The translations under genes and the position numbers were made by a program. The notes below the pieces were generated by a model, which saw only the letters and a list, made by a program, of their open reading frames with translations, was not told the origin of the DNA and did no database searches. Below, one piece after another: positions 6,848-13,758 of a stretch of DNA of 25,163 nt (positions within the stretch are counted from its first letter, which is position 1; each line of letters opens with the position of its first letter). The DNA is from SBAX01 sp964646605 (lineage in GTDB: Bacteria; Planctomycetota; Phycisphaerae; UBA1845), in assembly GCA_964646605.1 (NCBI GenBank), contig CAZYEX010000016.1, positions 1 to 25,163 on the forward strand, written 5' to 3'.

Positions 6848-6879
6848 CGCGCGGACGTCCGCGCGAGCTGAAGCTCGCG
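6848..6879. repeat. Compound palindromic element
   Basis: Two palindromes overlap. 6848-6865 is a perfect 18-bp palindrome, CGCGCGGACGTCCGCGCG. 6862-6869 and 6872-6879 form an 8-bp inverted repeat around GA. They share bases 6862-6865, so the two hairpins are mutually exclusive in part. It lies between the 68-aa gene and the hydratase gene. It could be a REP-like interspersed element or a terminator. Only one copy is seen in this window. Confidence 0.5.
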
Positions 6880-6919
6880 GCTCGGTCACGGATTCCGCGT
6901 ACCTACTTGGAATGCACCG

Positions 6920-7354
6920 ATGATTACTCCGCACACGCGAGCGACGCTTCAGGTCGGCGACAAGGGGTCGTTTAGCAAAACGATCACGGAGAAGGACGTA
7001 TTCGCGTTCGCCGATGCCTGCGGCGATTTCAACCCGTTGCACATCGACGAGGAATACGCCCGACGATCGGTTTTCGGGCGGCGGATCGCTCACGGGATTC
7101 TGACCGCGGCGATCATCTCCACCGTGCTGGGCGGCGAGATCCCCGGCTTGGGCACGATCTTCGTCGAGCTGCACGTCAAGTTCCTCAAGCCGGTGTTCTT
7201 CGGCGACACGGTCACGGCCACGGGTACGGTCATGGAGATCATCAACCCCAAACGGGTCCGCCTCATGGTCGCCTGCCTGAACCAGGGCGGAGAGGACGTG
7301 GCCGTGGGCAACGCCCTCGTCGTTCCGCCCAAAGAGACGCGCTTGATCCTGTAA
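6920..7354 (+). CDS. MaoC-like (R)-specific enoyl-CoA hydratase, PhaJ type
   Basis: A 144-aa single hot-dog domain protein. It carries the hydratase-2 motif: D36-x4-H41 in ACGDFNPLHIDEEYA, followed by FGRRIAHGILTAA. The Asp/His pair performs stereospecific hydration of trans-2-enoyl-CoA to (R)-3-hydroxyacyl-CoA, linking beta-oxidation or fatty acid synthesis to (R)-hydroxyacyl pools. The length is typical of PhaJ. The C-terminal half shows the usual VELHVKFLKPVFFGDTVTA strand-turn pattern. No polyhydroxyalkanoate synthase is nearby, so the substrate is open. No Shine-Dalgarno sequence is seen; a weak TGGAAT at 6908-6913 lies 6 bases before the ATG. It converges with nadB, 13 bases apart. Confidence 0.88.
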   Translation: MITPHTRATLQVGDKGSFSKTITEKDVFAFADACGDFNPLHIDEEYARRSVFGRRIAHGILTAAIISTVLGGEIPGLGTIFVELHVKFLKPVFFGDTVTATGTVMEIINPKRVRLMVACLNQGGEDVAVGNALVVPPKETRLIL

Positions 7355-7367
7355 GGCCGGCGTCCGA

Positions 7368-8999
7368 TCACGCGGTTCGCCGTATCGGCCTGGTTCCGGC
7401 GGGATCGCGGATGGACGTGACATGATATGGCACTTTGGGAGTTTCCGCCGGTGCGTCGCCGCGGAAATGGACGCCCAACGATTCGGTGCGCTCCAGGGCC
7501 GACATCGCCGCCAGGCGAGCGACGGTGAGCTGGTTCTGCACCTCCCAACCCAGCACCGCGTCAAAGGTCTTGTCCAGCGTGTAATGCCCCCAAAAATCGA
7601 GGATGTCGCAGGTTTCGCGGAGTCGGTCGCCCTGGCGGACGATGCCCACGTTCCGCCACATGACGCTGCGCAGGGAGTTGCGAATGTCGGGTACGTCCAA
7701 CGAAGTGCGCACCGAGGCGGGATTCTGATTGGCGATGCGCGCCAACGGGGGTCGCGGCTCACCGGCGGCGCGGGCACCGGCCGTTTCGCCCGCGAGCTTG
7801 CCGAACACCAGCCCTTCGAGCAGGGAATTGCTGGCCATGCGGTTGGCCCCGTGAACGCCGCTGCAAGCGGCCTCGCCGCAGCATAGCAGTCCCGGAATCG
7901 TCGTCGAGCCGTCTAGGTCCACCTCGACACCGCCCACCATGTAATGGGCGCTGGGCCGCACGGGAATCAAATCCTTGGCCACGTCAATCTGGAAATCGGC
8001 GCACAAGCGGGCGATGTGCGGGAAGCGGGCGGTGAACCCGGTCAAATGCCGCACGTCGAGATATACGCAATTGGCGCGGGTCTCAATCAGGTGGGCGTGG
8101 ATGGCGCGGCTGACGATGTCCCGAGGGGCGAGCTCGGCGTCGGCATGAAAGTCCTTCATGAATCGCCGCCCGGTTCGATCGACGAGGTAGGCGCCCTCGC
8201 CGCGCACGGCCTCGGAAATCAAGGCCCGCGCGGCGCCGGCTATGTACAGCGTGGTGGGATGAAACTGCATCATCTCCATGTCGCACAAGCGGGCCCCGGC
8301 GCGGAAGGCGGCCGCCATCCCGTCGCCAGTGGACACCGAGGGGTTCGTCGTCTCCCGCCAGATCTGTCCGCAGCCGCCCGAGGCGAGGATGGTCTGTTTG
8401 GCCCAAAGAAGTTGATGCCCGTGACGCTCGTGGAAGGCCACCGCCCCGACACACATGCCCTCGACGGTGAGAAAATCGAGGAAAAAACAGTGATCGAACA
8501 CCCGCACCTGCGGAGTTTGCTCGACTTTGGTTCGCAACGTGCGGACGAGTTCGAGTCCGGTCTGATCGCCGTGGGCGTGGACGATGCGGTTGACCGAGTG
8601 ACCTCCCTCGCGGGCGTAATCGAGCTGGCCGTTGATCCGGTCCAGTTCGATCCCCCAGTCGAGCAACTCGGCGATGCGCGGGTGGGCCTGCGAGACCAAC
8701 AGCCGTACGGCGTCGGACCGGTTGAGCCCGCATCCCACGCGCATCGTATCTTCGTAATGCAGCCGTTGATCGCCCTCCCCGGGCCCGGCGACCGCGATGC
8801 CGCCCTGAGCGTGCCGCGTGGCCGATTCATTGAACTCGTCCTTGCACAGGAGCGTGACCGTTCCGAAACGTGCGGCTTCGATCGCCGCCCGAGCCCCGGC
8901 GACGCCGCTTCCGATAACCAGAACGTCGGTCAGGATGTGGCCGGTACGGGTCGAATCGAAGTTGGTGAGGTAGCGGCGAGTGTCGAAAAGGGTTGGCAT
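7368..8999 (-). CDS. nadB: L-aspartate oxidase NadB
   Basis: About 543 aa. This cytoplasmic FAD enzyme oxidises L-aspartate to iminoaspartate, the first step of de novo NAD synthesis; NadA (quinolinate synthase) uses the product. The N-terminus has the FAD dinucleotide motif VIGSGVAGARAAIEAA. Family landmarks follow: ATRHAQGGIAVA, HAHGDQTG, MQFHPTT, the substrate region MVGGVEVD, and HGANRMASNSLLEGLVFG near the FAD site. The C-terminal helical domain has RNSLRSVMWRNVGIVR. I chose ATG 8999 (MPTLFDTRR) because the ATG at 9011 overlaps a possible -10 element; a TTG at 9038 is further upstream. nadA and nadC are not in the window. Confidence 0.95.
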   Translation of the reverse strand: MPTLFDTRRYLTNFDSTRTGHILTDVLVIGSGVAGARAAIEAARFGTVTLLCKDEFNESATRHAQGGIAVAGPGEGDQRLHYEDTMRVGCGLNRSDAVRLLVSQAHPRIAELLDWGIELDRINGQLDYAREGGHSVNRIVHAHGDQTGLELVRTLRTKVEQTPQVRVFDHCFFLDFLTVEGMCVGAVAFHERHGHQLLWAKQTILASGGCGQIWRETTNPSVSTGDGMAAAFRAGARLCDMEMMQFHPTTLYIAGAARALISEAVRGEGAYLVDRTGRRFMKDFHADAELAPRDIVSRAIHAHLIETRANCVYLDVRHLTGFTARFPHIARLCADFQIDVAKDLIPVRPSAHYMVGGVEVDLDGSTTIPGLLCCGEAACSGVHGANRMASNSLLEGLVFGKLAGETAGARAAGEPRPPLARIANQNPASVRTSLDVPDIRNSLRSVMWRNVGIVRQGDRLRETCDILDFWGHYTLDKTFDAVLGWEVQNQLTVARLAAMSALERTESLGVHFRGDAPAETPKVPYHVTSIRDPAGTRPIRRTA

Positions 9000-9009
9000 G
9001 GCGGCGGCC

Positions 9010-9038
9010 ATCGTATGAGCGCGGGTCGTCACGTGCAA
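9010..9038 (-). promoter_or_regulatory. Possible nadB promoter
   Basis: On the minus strand TTGCAC (9033-9038), 17 bases, TACGAT (9010-9015). Transcription would start about 3 bases before the ATG at 8999. The -35 match is weak (3 of 6), but the spacing is ideal and no Shine-Dalgarno sequence is present. Confidence 0.33.
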
Positions 9039-9080
9039 AGCCTGCGCCGGCTAAGCCCGCAGCGACGCAGCACCGATAAC

Positions 9081-11777
9081 ATGCCTACGCCCATGAGGTT
9101 CTGTCCTTCTGTCATTTTCATCCTCTCCCTGCCGACCGGGATCGTTTCGCCGCTTCGCGCCGCGCCGAGCCCCGACGGGAACACCCGCGTCGTGGAACCG
9201 GGCGGTCACGGCGGATCGACGGAGCGCGTCGTCCATCGTTTTGATTTCAACGAGCGGGTGATCGGAAACCTGGAGGAGGTTCCCAAGTATTGGGAGCCGC
9301 TGCGACTTCGCGGGTTCCCGGTCTTCGCGAGCGGCGCCTTCGACGAATCGGTCGGTCATGCGGCCCCGCCTTCGTTTTATCTTTCCAGCGAGGGTCGCAA
9401 CGTCGCGTTTTTGTACGGCGGATCGGACACGCGGGTTCGCGCCGGCGGCGCCTTTCGGATCGTGGGCCATATTCGACCCGACGCCTTGCAACGCGGGCGG
9501 GCTTGTTTGAGCGCTCATTTCTTGGACCGCGAGGGTCGTCCGCTGGTGGACACCTTGATGCGCTCCGCCTACGTGGGCGGACCGGATTCGTCGCGAGACT
9601 GGACCGCGGTCGAGGTACTTCTTCCACCCGTTCCGCCGGAGGCTCACACCATCGCCATCGGTGCGTGGGTCTTGCAACAAGCCACGTGGGATTTGGGTCC
9701 GACTCCGCGGCGGCACATCACCCATGCTGACGTTCGAGGCGGCGCCTGGTTCGACGACATCACGTTGTTTCGTCTTCCCTTCGTCGAGTTTTCGAGCACC
9801 GCAGCCGGGAATGTTTTCGTTCAAGGCGAGGATCACGCATTGTCGGCCGTTCTGGTCGACGACGAAGGGAGCGAGCTTTCGGGAGAGATTACGATCGACG
9901 ATTCCCAGGGGCGGCGCATGGCACGGCACGCGGCGCCCGCGACGACGGACCGCGCCGCGGCGCCGTTTCGCATTCCCATCGGGACCCTGCCGCCGGGGTT
10001 GTACCACTCCCGGCTTGATGTCCGTTTGGATTCAGAGGTGATTGACTCGCTGACCGCGGACTTTGCCGTGCTCTCGCCGGATCGAACGGGCGGGGAGGGT
10101 CTGGCCCGTTCCTTCGGCGTCGTGCTCGCCGGTCCTCGCGGCGATGCCGATGCGGAACTGGCGTTGCTCATTGGACAGGGGATCCGCTGCGTGAAATGGC
10201 CGGTCTGGCAAGAGGCTGACGAACCGGCGGCCCCGGTCGATCCGCGGGACTCCGAGCGGTTCTTGCACGAACTGCACCGACGAGGATTCGCCGTGACGGC
10301 GGTGTTGTCCGGCGCGCCGTCGCCGATTGTGGGAGGCGCGGAGGGAAGCGCCGTCGGTCTGCTGGAGGTGCTGAAAGCATCGTCGGGTTCGTGGGCGGAC
10401 GAATTGGCGGCGGTGGCGACGCCGTATGCGGGAGTTTTCCGCTGGTGGCAGATCGGCGCGGACGGTTCTTTCCACGCCGACGGCGGGGCGGATTTCGCGG
10501 CTGCGGTCGGCAACGTACGCGGTGTGCTCGGTCGGTTCATCACCGCGCCGCGTCTGTCTGCCGCTGGTCGTCTCGGTGTGGCGATCGACGAGGCAAAACT
10601 GCCTGTGGAACACCTATCCGCGGCCGTTGGGTACGAGGTGGGCCTGCCGGGATATGCGGCGGAAATGTCGTTGCTCCGGGGGCGCGGATACAGCCAGGTT
10701 TCGGCCTACGTCGCGCCTCTGCCCGAGGGTGGTTTCGTCCGAACGGCGCGGTTGGCGGAGTGGGCCCAAAGGGTCGTTGCCGCTCGCCACGCGGGGGCGG
10801 ACACGGTTTACGTGCCACAAACATGGCACGTTGGCGACGCCTCGGGCCGCCCGGCGGTCGATCCGCGAGAGGAATTCATCGTCTTTCGAACCATCGCCCA
10901 AGCCCTGGGAGACGCGGAGCCCGGCGGAACGCTCTATGTCGACGACGGCGTGCGCTGTCTGGCGTTTCATCGGCCGGACTCCACGATCCTCGCCTTGTGG
11001 GATGAACTCGCTCCCCCGGCGGGACGGGTCCACGCCGTCCAACTGGGGCGGGCCAATCGACAAACGGACCTGTGGGGTCGCTCGCAGACCTTGGAACGCG
11101 ACGAGAACGGTCGCCAGCTCGTACGCCTCTCCTATGCGCCGGTTTTCGTGGACGGCGTGGATCGGTGGTTGGTTCCATTTGTGAATTCGGCGGCCATCGA
11201 GCCGGCGCGGGTCGAGTCGGGCAGTGACGTCGTGCGGCACTCCATCAAGTTCCACGGCGGGGCGACCGGCGGTCTGTCCGGGCAAGGAACCCTGGAGGTT
11301 CCCAACCAGATGGAGGTCACGCCCCGGGTGTTCAGTTTCCACGCTCCACCGGATCGGACGGAGAGCATCGAGTTTACGGTGCGTTACGCGCACACGGAAC
11401 CCGCGGGGCGAAAGCGGATTGTGGCCAAAATGACCGCCGGGCCGGAAGCGTATGGGTTCGAACTGCCGTTCTTCGTGGAGCTCGGACTCAGTGACATGGA
11501 CGTGTCCGCGGTCGCCTTCGTGGAGGGGGGCGATCTCGTCCTGCGGCACGTGGTGGGAAACCGTTCGCGTGAAGTCCTAAGTTTTCGAGCATCGGCCGGC
11601 GTCCCAGGCCGTGAACGGCAATACCGCCCCATCGCCAACCTCCGCCCGGGTGACACGCAGACCCTGGAATACCGCTTTCACGAGGCCACCGGGCTGATCG
11701 GACGCCGCGTCCGTCTCATGCTCCACGAACTGGCGGACGGTCCTCGCGTGCATACGCTCGAGTTGACCGTGCCGTAG
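9081..11777 (+). CDS. Large exported multidomain protein, glycoside-hydrolase-like architecture
   Basis: 898 aa. The N-terminus looks like a signal peptide (MRFCPSVIFILSLPTGIVSP, then LRAAPS), so the protein is probably exported. By eye the order is: a jelly-roll, carbohydrate-binding-like domain (about 48-235; FDFNERVIGN, then GAWFDDITLFRLPF); an Ig-like beta domain (about 240-330; PPGLYHSRLDVRLDS); an alpha/beta region that could be a TIM barrel (about 340-600; GIRCVKWPVWQE, FRWWQIGADGSF); a small beta domain typical after glycosidase barrels (FHRPDSTILALWDE); and a C-terminal beta-sandwich (about 720-898). This order is known from glycoside hydrolases that degrade polysaccharides outside the cell. 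I cannot identify a catalytic acid pair, so activity is unproven. The frame is open far upstream, but that part is antisense to nadB. ATG 9093 is an alternative start. Confidence 0.75.
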   Translation: MPTPMRFCPSVIFILSLPTGIVSPLRAAPSPDGNTRVVEPGGHGGSTERVVHRFDFNERVIGNLEEVPKYWEPLRLRGFPVFASGAFDESVGHAAPPSFYLSSEGRNVAFLYGGSDTRVRAGGAFRIVGHIRPDALQRGRACLSAHFLDREGRPLVDTLMRSAYVGGPDSSRDWTAVEVLLPPVPPEAHTIAIGAWVLQQATWDLGPTPRRHITHADVRGGAWFDDITLFRLPFVEFSSTAAGNVFVQGEDHALSAVLVDDEGSELSGEITIDDSQGRRMARHAAPATTDRAAAPFRIPIGTLPPGLYHSRLDVRLDSEVIDSLTADFAVLSPDRTGGEGLARSFGVVLAGPRGDADAELALLIGQGIRCVKWPVWQEADEPAAPVDPRDSERFLHELHRRGFAVTAVLSGAPSPIVGGAEGSAVGLLEVLKASSGSWADELAAVATPYAGVFRWWQIGADGSFHADGGADFAAAVGNVRGVLGRFITAPRLSAAGRLGVAIDEAKLPVEHLSAAVGYEVGLPGYAAEMSLLRGRGYSQVSAYVAPLPEGGFVRTARLAEWAQRVVAARHAGADTVYVPQTWHVGDASGRPAVDPREEFIVFRTIAQALGDAEPGGTLYVDDGVRCLAFHRPDSTILALWDELAPPAGRVHAVQLGRANRQTDLWGRSQTLERDENGRQLVRLSYAPVFVDGVDRWLVPFVNSAAIEPARVESGSDVVRHSIKFHGGATGGLSGQGTLEVPNQMEVTPRVFSFHAPPDRTESIEFTVRYAHTEPAGRKRIVAKMTAGPEAYGFELPFFVELGLSDMDVSAVAFVEGGDLVLRHVVGNRSREVLSFRASAGVPGRERQYRPIANLRPGDTQTLEYRFHEATGLIGRRVRLMLHELADGPRVHTLELTVP

Positions 11778-11779
11778 CC

Positions 11780-11802
11780 CCGGCGACGAATGCGGACGCC
11801 GG
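11780..11802. terminator. Hairpin between convergent genes
   Basis: CCGGCG (11780-11785) and CGCCGG (11797-11802) form a 6-bp GC-only stem with an 11-base loop, 3 bases after the stop of the exported protein gene. There is no T run, so it is at most a weak or factor-assisted terminator serving the convergent pair. Confidence 0.3.
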
Positions 11803-11840
11803 ACCATCGCCACTGCTCACAGGGCAGCGGCACGCGGCGG

Positions 11841-12794
11841 TCAGGGCGGGCATGGTTCGCGAAAGCGCGGGGGGCGAGTGGGGACCAGGCTCCGGTCGAT
11901 CTGCCACCGAGCGTCGGGCAAAGAGGTCTCCAAGGTGTTTTCCACGTCATCGGGAAGGGGAGCGAAGAAATCGAGGTTCGTTTGGGTCTCGATGTCCCGC
12001 ACCGTGGTGACAAACGAGGAGAGGGGGTGGATGTCCTTTGTTTGCTGAGTCATGATGACGGCCAGCGCCGCAGGATTGCCGCCCTCCTCATCGACGATGA
12101 TCGAGAAAAACTTGCTGGGGATGTTCACTCCGGCGTCCAGCGTCTTGGGGTTCGCGGAGTAGATCGGCCCGGAGATCACCCACACCTCTTCGAAGTCGTT
12201 GGCGAAACCGGTTGCTGCGACTTTCTCCAAGGCCTCCCAGGTTTCCTGATTCAACCCCGGACACTGCGGGCAGGCGTTGGACATCAAGAAGGTCTCAAGC
12301 TGGGCGTCTCGGCCATAGCGGGACATGATGGCGAAGTTGGGGGCCATGTGTCCGCGATCGAAACCCGTGAACTTGTAGTCGTCGTGATGGATTCGGGCCT
12401 CGGTTCGGTTGTCGACTTTGAACCTGCTGGGACGGTCGAAGTGCTCGAACTCGTCGATGGCGAAGACACGATAAGCGGCCCAAACAGGTGTCTTTCGCGT
12501 CTCGGAGTAGCCCACCAGGTAGCCCTCGTTTTCGAGCAGCGTGTACGTGCTGGAGGGCGCGGTCGACAGGGGGACGCCGGCGAAGACATGGTCGGAAGCC
12601 GCGGCAGCGGTTGCCGCCGTCAGGCCTTGGGGCTCGGCGACTCGGTGGTGAGCCGCGGTTCGATCCGTCGAGACCCCGGGCTGCGTCGTCTCACAACCCA
12701 TCAGTGGGATGAAGATCGCCGAAACCCCGATCCACCCAAACCGTACGGCGAGTGCGCGCGCCGCGAACGCCTGAAATGTTCCCATCGTTTTCAT
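11841..12794 (-). CDS. Lipoprotein DNA/RNA non-specific endonuclease (NUC1 / Serratia nuclease family)
   Basis: 317 aa. The N-terminus is a lipoprotein signal with lipobox LMGC (Cys34 becomes the lipidated residue), so the enzyme should be anchored to a membrane outside the cytoplasm. After a Ser/Thr/Ala linker, the nuclease domain starts near residue 85 (YTLLENEGYLVGYSETRKTP). The beta-beta-alpha-metal active site is intact: DRGH with catalytic H149, then MAPN, then MSNACPQ and LNQETW, whose Asn (about 182) binds the metal ion. Such enzymes cut DNA and RNA without sequence preference. It could supply nutrients or degrade foreign DNA. The start is firm: AAGGAGA (12801-12807) lies 6 bases upstream of the ATG. 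The gene is divergent from the peroxidase gene. Confidence 0.9.
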   Translation of the reverse strand: MKTMGTFQAFAARALAVRFGWIGVSAIFIPLMGCETTQPGVSTDRTAAHHRVAEPQGLTAATAAAASDHVFAGVPLSTAPSSTYTLLENEGYLVGYSETRKTPVWAAYRVFAIDEFEHFDRPSRFKVDNRTEARIHHDDYKFTGFDRGHMAPNFAIMSRYGRDAQLETFLMSNACPQCPGLNQETWEALEKVAATGFANDFEEVWVISGPIYSANPKTLDAGVNIPSKFFSIIVDEEGGNPAALAVIMTQQTKDIHPLSSFVTTVRDIETQTNLDFFAPLPDDVENTLETSLPDARWQIDRSLVPTRPPRFREPCPP

Positions 12795-13122
12795 GTCGTG
12801 TCTCCTTGTGGAATCAGATCCTGACCTCGCAAACGACGGAGCCGTCTCGATTCCCTGCAGCCGATCGACGACGGGATGCGCCGGCCGCGAACGAAGGGAA
12901 GAACCGGGTCGACTCGCGTTGACCTTGGGGCTTGTATATCCACGCCGGACGTCGTGTCCAGTCCCAACCCCTGAGGAAAAGCGCTGCGCGCCTGAGGTCG
13001 CACCCCCGTTCCATTTGCCCGCGGGTTTCCGGGAAACGCTTGACAGCGCCCGTTGCCGCCGGGAGAATCGGGTGCTAGGCCGGATTCTGGAATCGCGAGC
13101 GGTGAAGCAGAGGAGTCAACAC
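12795..13122. other. Divergent intergenic region, 328 bases
   Basis: It lies between the nuclease (-) and the selenoprotein peroxidase (+). It contains the nuclease Shine-Dalgarno site (12801-12807), a sigma70-like promoter for the peroxidase (13040-13068) and its Shine-Dalgarno site AGGAG (13111-13115). No gene or RNA is recognised. Only a partial promoter match was found for the nuclease. Confidence 0.55.
13040..13068 (+). promoter_or_regulatory. Sigma70-like promoter of the peroxidase gene
   Basis: A perfect TTGACA (13040-13045) is followed after exactly 17 bases by GAGAAT (13063-13068), 4 of 6 to consensus. Transcription would start near 13075, giving a leader of about 48 bases before the ATG at 13123. 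Confidence 0.5.
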
Positions 13123-13731
13123 ATGAAAATCAGCACAGGGGGCCTGGTGGTGATGGGGCTGGGAATCGCGGCGGTTTGCGCGGGCGGGGATTCGGGCAAG
13201 GCATCGGACAAGAGCCCCTCGGCGCCGAAGTCGATCCATGAGTTTACGGTCAAGGACATGGACGATCAGGACGTGTCGTTGGCGAAGTACAAAGGGGACG
13301 TGTGCCTGATCGTGAATGTGGCCAGTCTCTGAGGGTTCACCGAGAAAACGTACTCCGGTCTGGAGTCGATATACAAGAAATACCAAGCGAAGGGTCTAAA
13401 GATTCTGGCGTTCCCGGCCAACAATTTCGGGAACCAGGAACCCAGCCCCAACGCCAGCATCCGCACGTTCTGTGCCAGCAAGGGCGTCACCTTCGATCTG
13501 TTCGCCAAGGTTTCGGTGAAGGGTGACGATCAATGTCCGCTCTATCAGTACTTGACCAAGCACCCGGATAAGAGCATCGCAGGCGACGTGCCGTGGAACT
13601 TCACCAAGTATCTGGTGGCGCGGAACGGGACGGTGCTGGCCAAGTGGGGGCCCAAGACCTTGCCCGAGGATCCGATCATCGTCGAGGCGGTGGAGAAAGC
13701 CCTGGCCGCGGAGAAACCAACGGGCGGATAG
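13123..13731 (+). CDS. Exported glutathione peroxidase, probable selenoprotein (UGA = Sec70)
   Basis: 202 aa if the in-frame TGA at 13330-13332 is read as selenocysteine. It reduces hydroperoxides with thiol donors. The signal peptide (LVVMGLGIAAVCAGG) suggests export. The thioredoxin-fold domain begins near residue 38. The catalytic site reads NVASL-U-GFTEK, where relatives have Cys or Sec at U. The same frame then runs on through ILAFPANNFGNQEPSP, CPLYQYLTK and VPWNFTKYLV to TAG at 13729. Trp158 and Asn159 of the catalytic tetrad are present. The usual Gln (FPCNQFG in relatives) is Asn101, and the Cys two residues before it is Ala99. The start is firm: AGGAG lies 7 bases before the ATG. A SECIS-like hairpin follows the UGA. 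Without Sec insertion the product would stop at 69 residues and be inactive. Confidence 0.88.
13330..13368 (+). promoter_or_regulatory. Bacterial SECIS-like element after the Sec UGA
   Basis: The UGA is at 13330-13332. Bases 13352-13356 (ACUCC) pair with 13362-13366 (GGAGU) and close a five-base loop GGUCU (13357-13361). Below the stem, CG (13349-13350) can pair with CG (13367-13368), leaving U13351 bulged. A GGUCU-type loop and a bulged U are the features recognised by SelB in the E. coli fdhF element. The loop begins 24 bases after the UGA, within the range known for bacterial SECIS elements. Caveat: part of the stem-loop encodes Gly-Leu-Glu, which is common in this family at this place. 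Confidence 0.72.
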
Positions 13732-13758
13732 GGCGGCATCCGATAAGGGCGCGGGGGG

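Noticed and set aside
7944..9080. Long in-frame upstream extension (379 codons) of the exported protein gene
   Set aside because: It is antisense to nadB, whose motifs are unmistakable. The extension has no domain pattern, and a signal peptide begins at 9081.
13123..13332. The peroxidase as a pseudogene or as two separate genes
   Set aside because: The frame does not shift, the stop codon falls exactly on the Sec/Cys site, a SECIS-like hairpin follows, and the downstream part has no start signal of its own.
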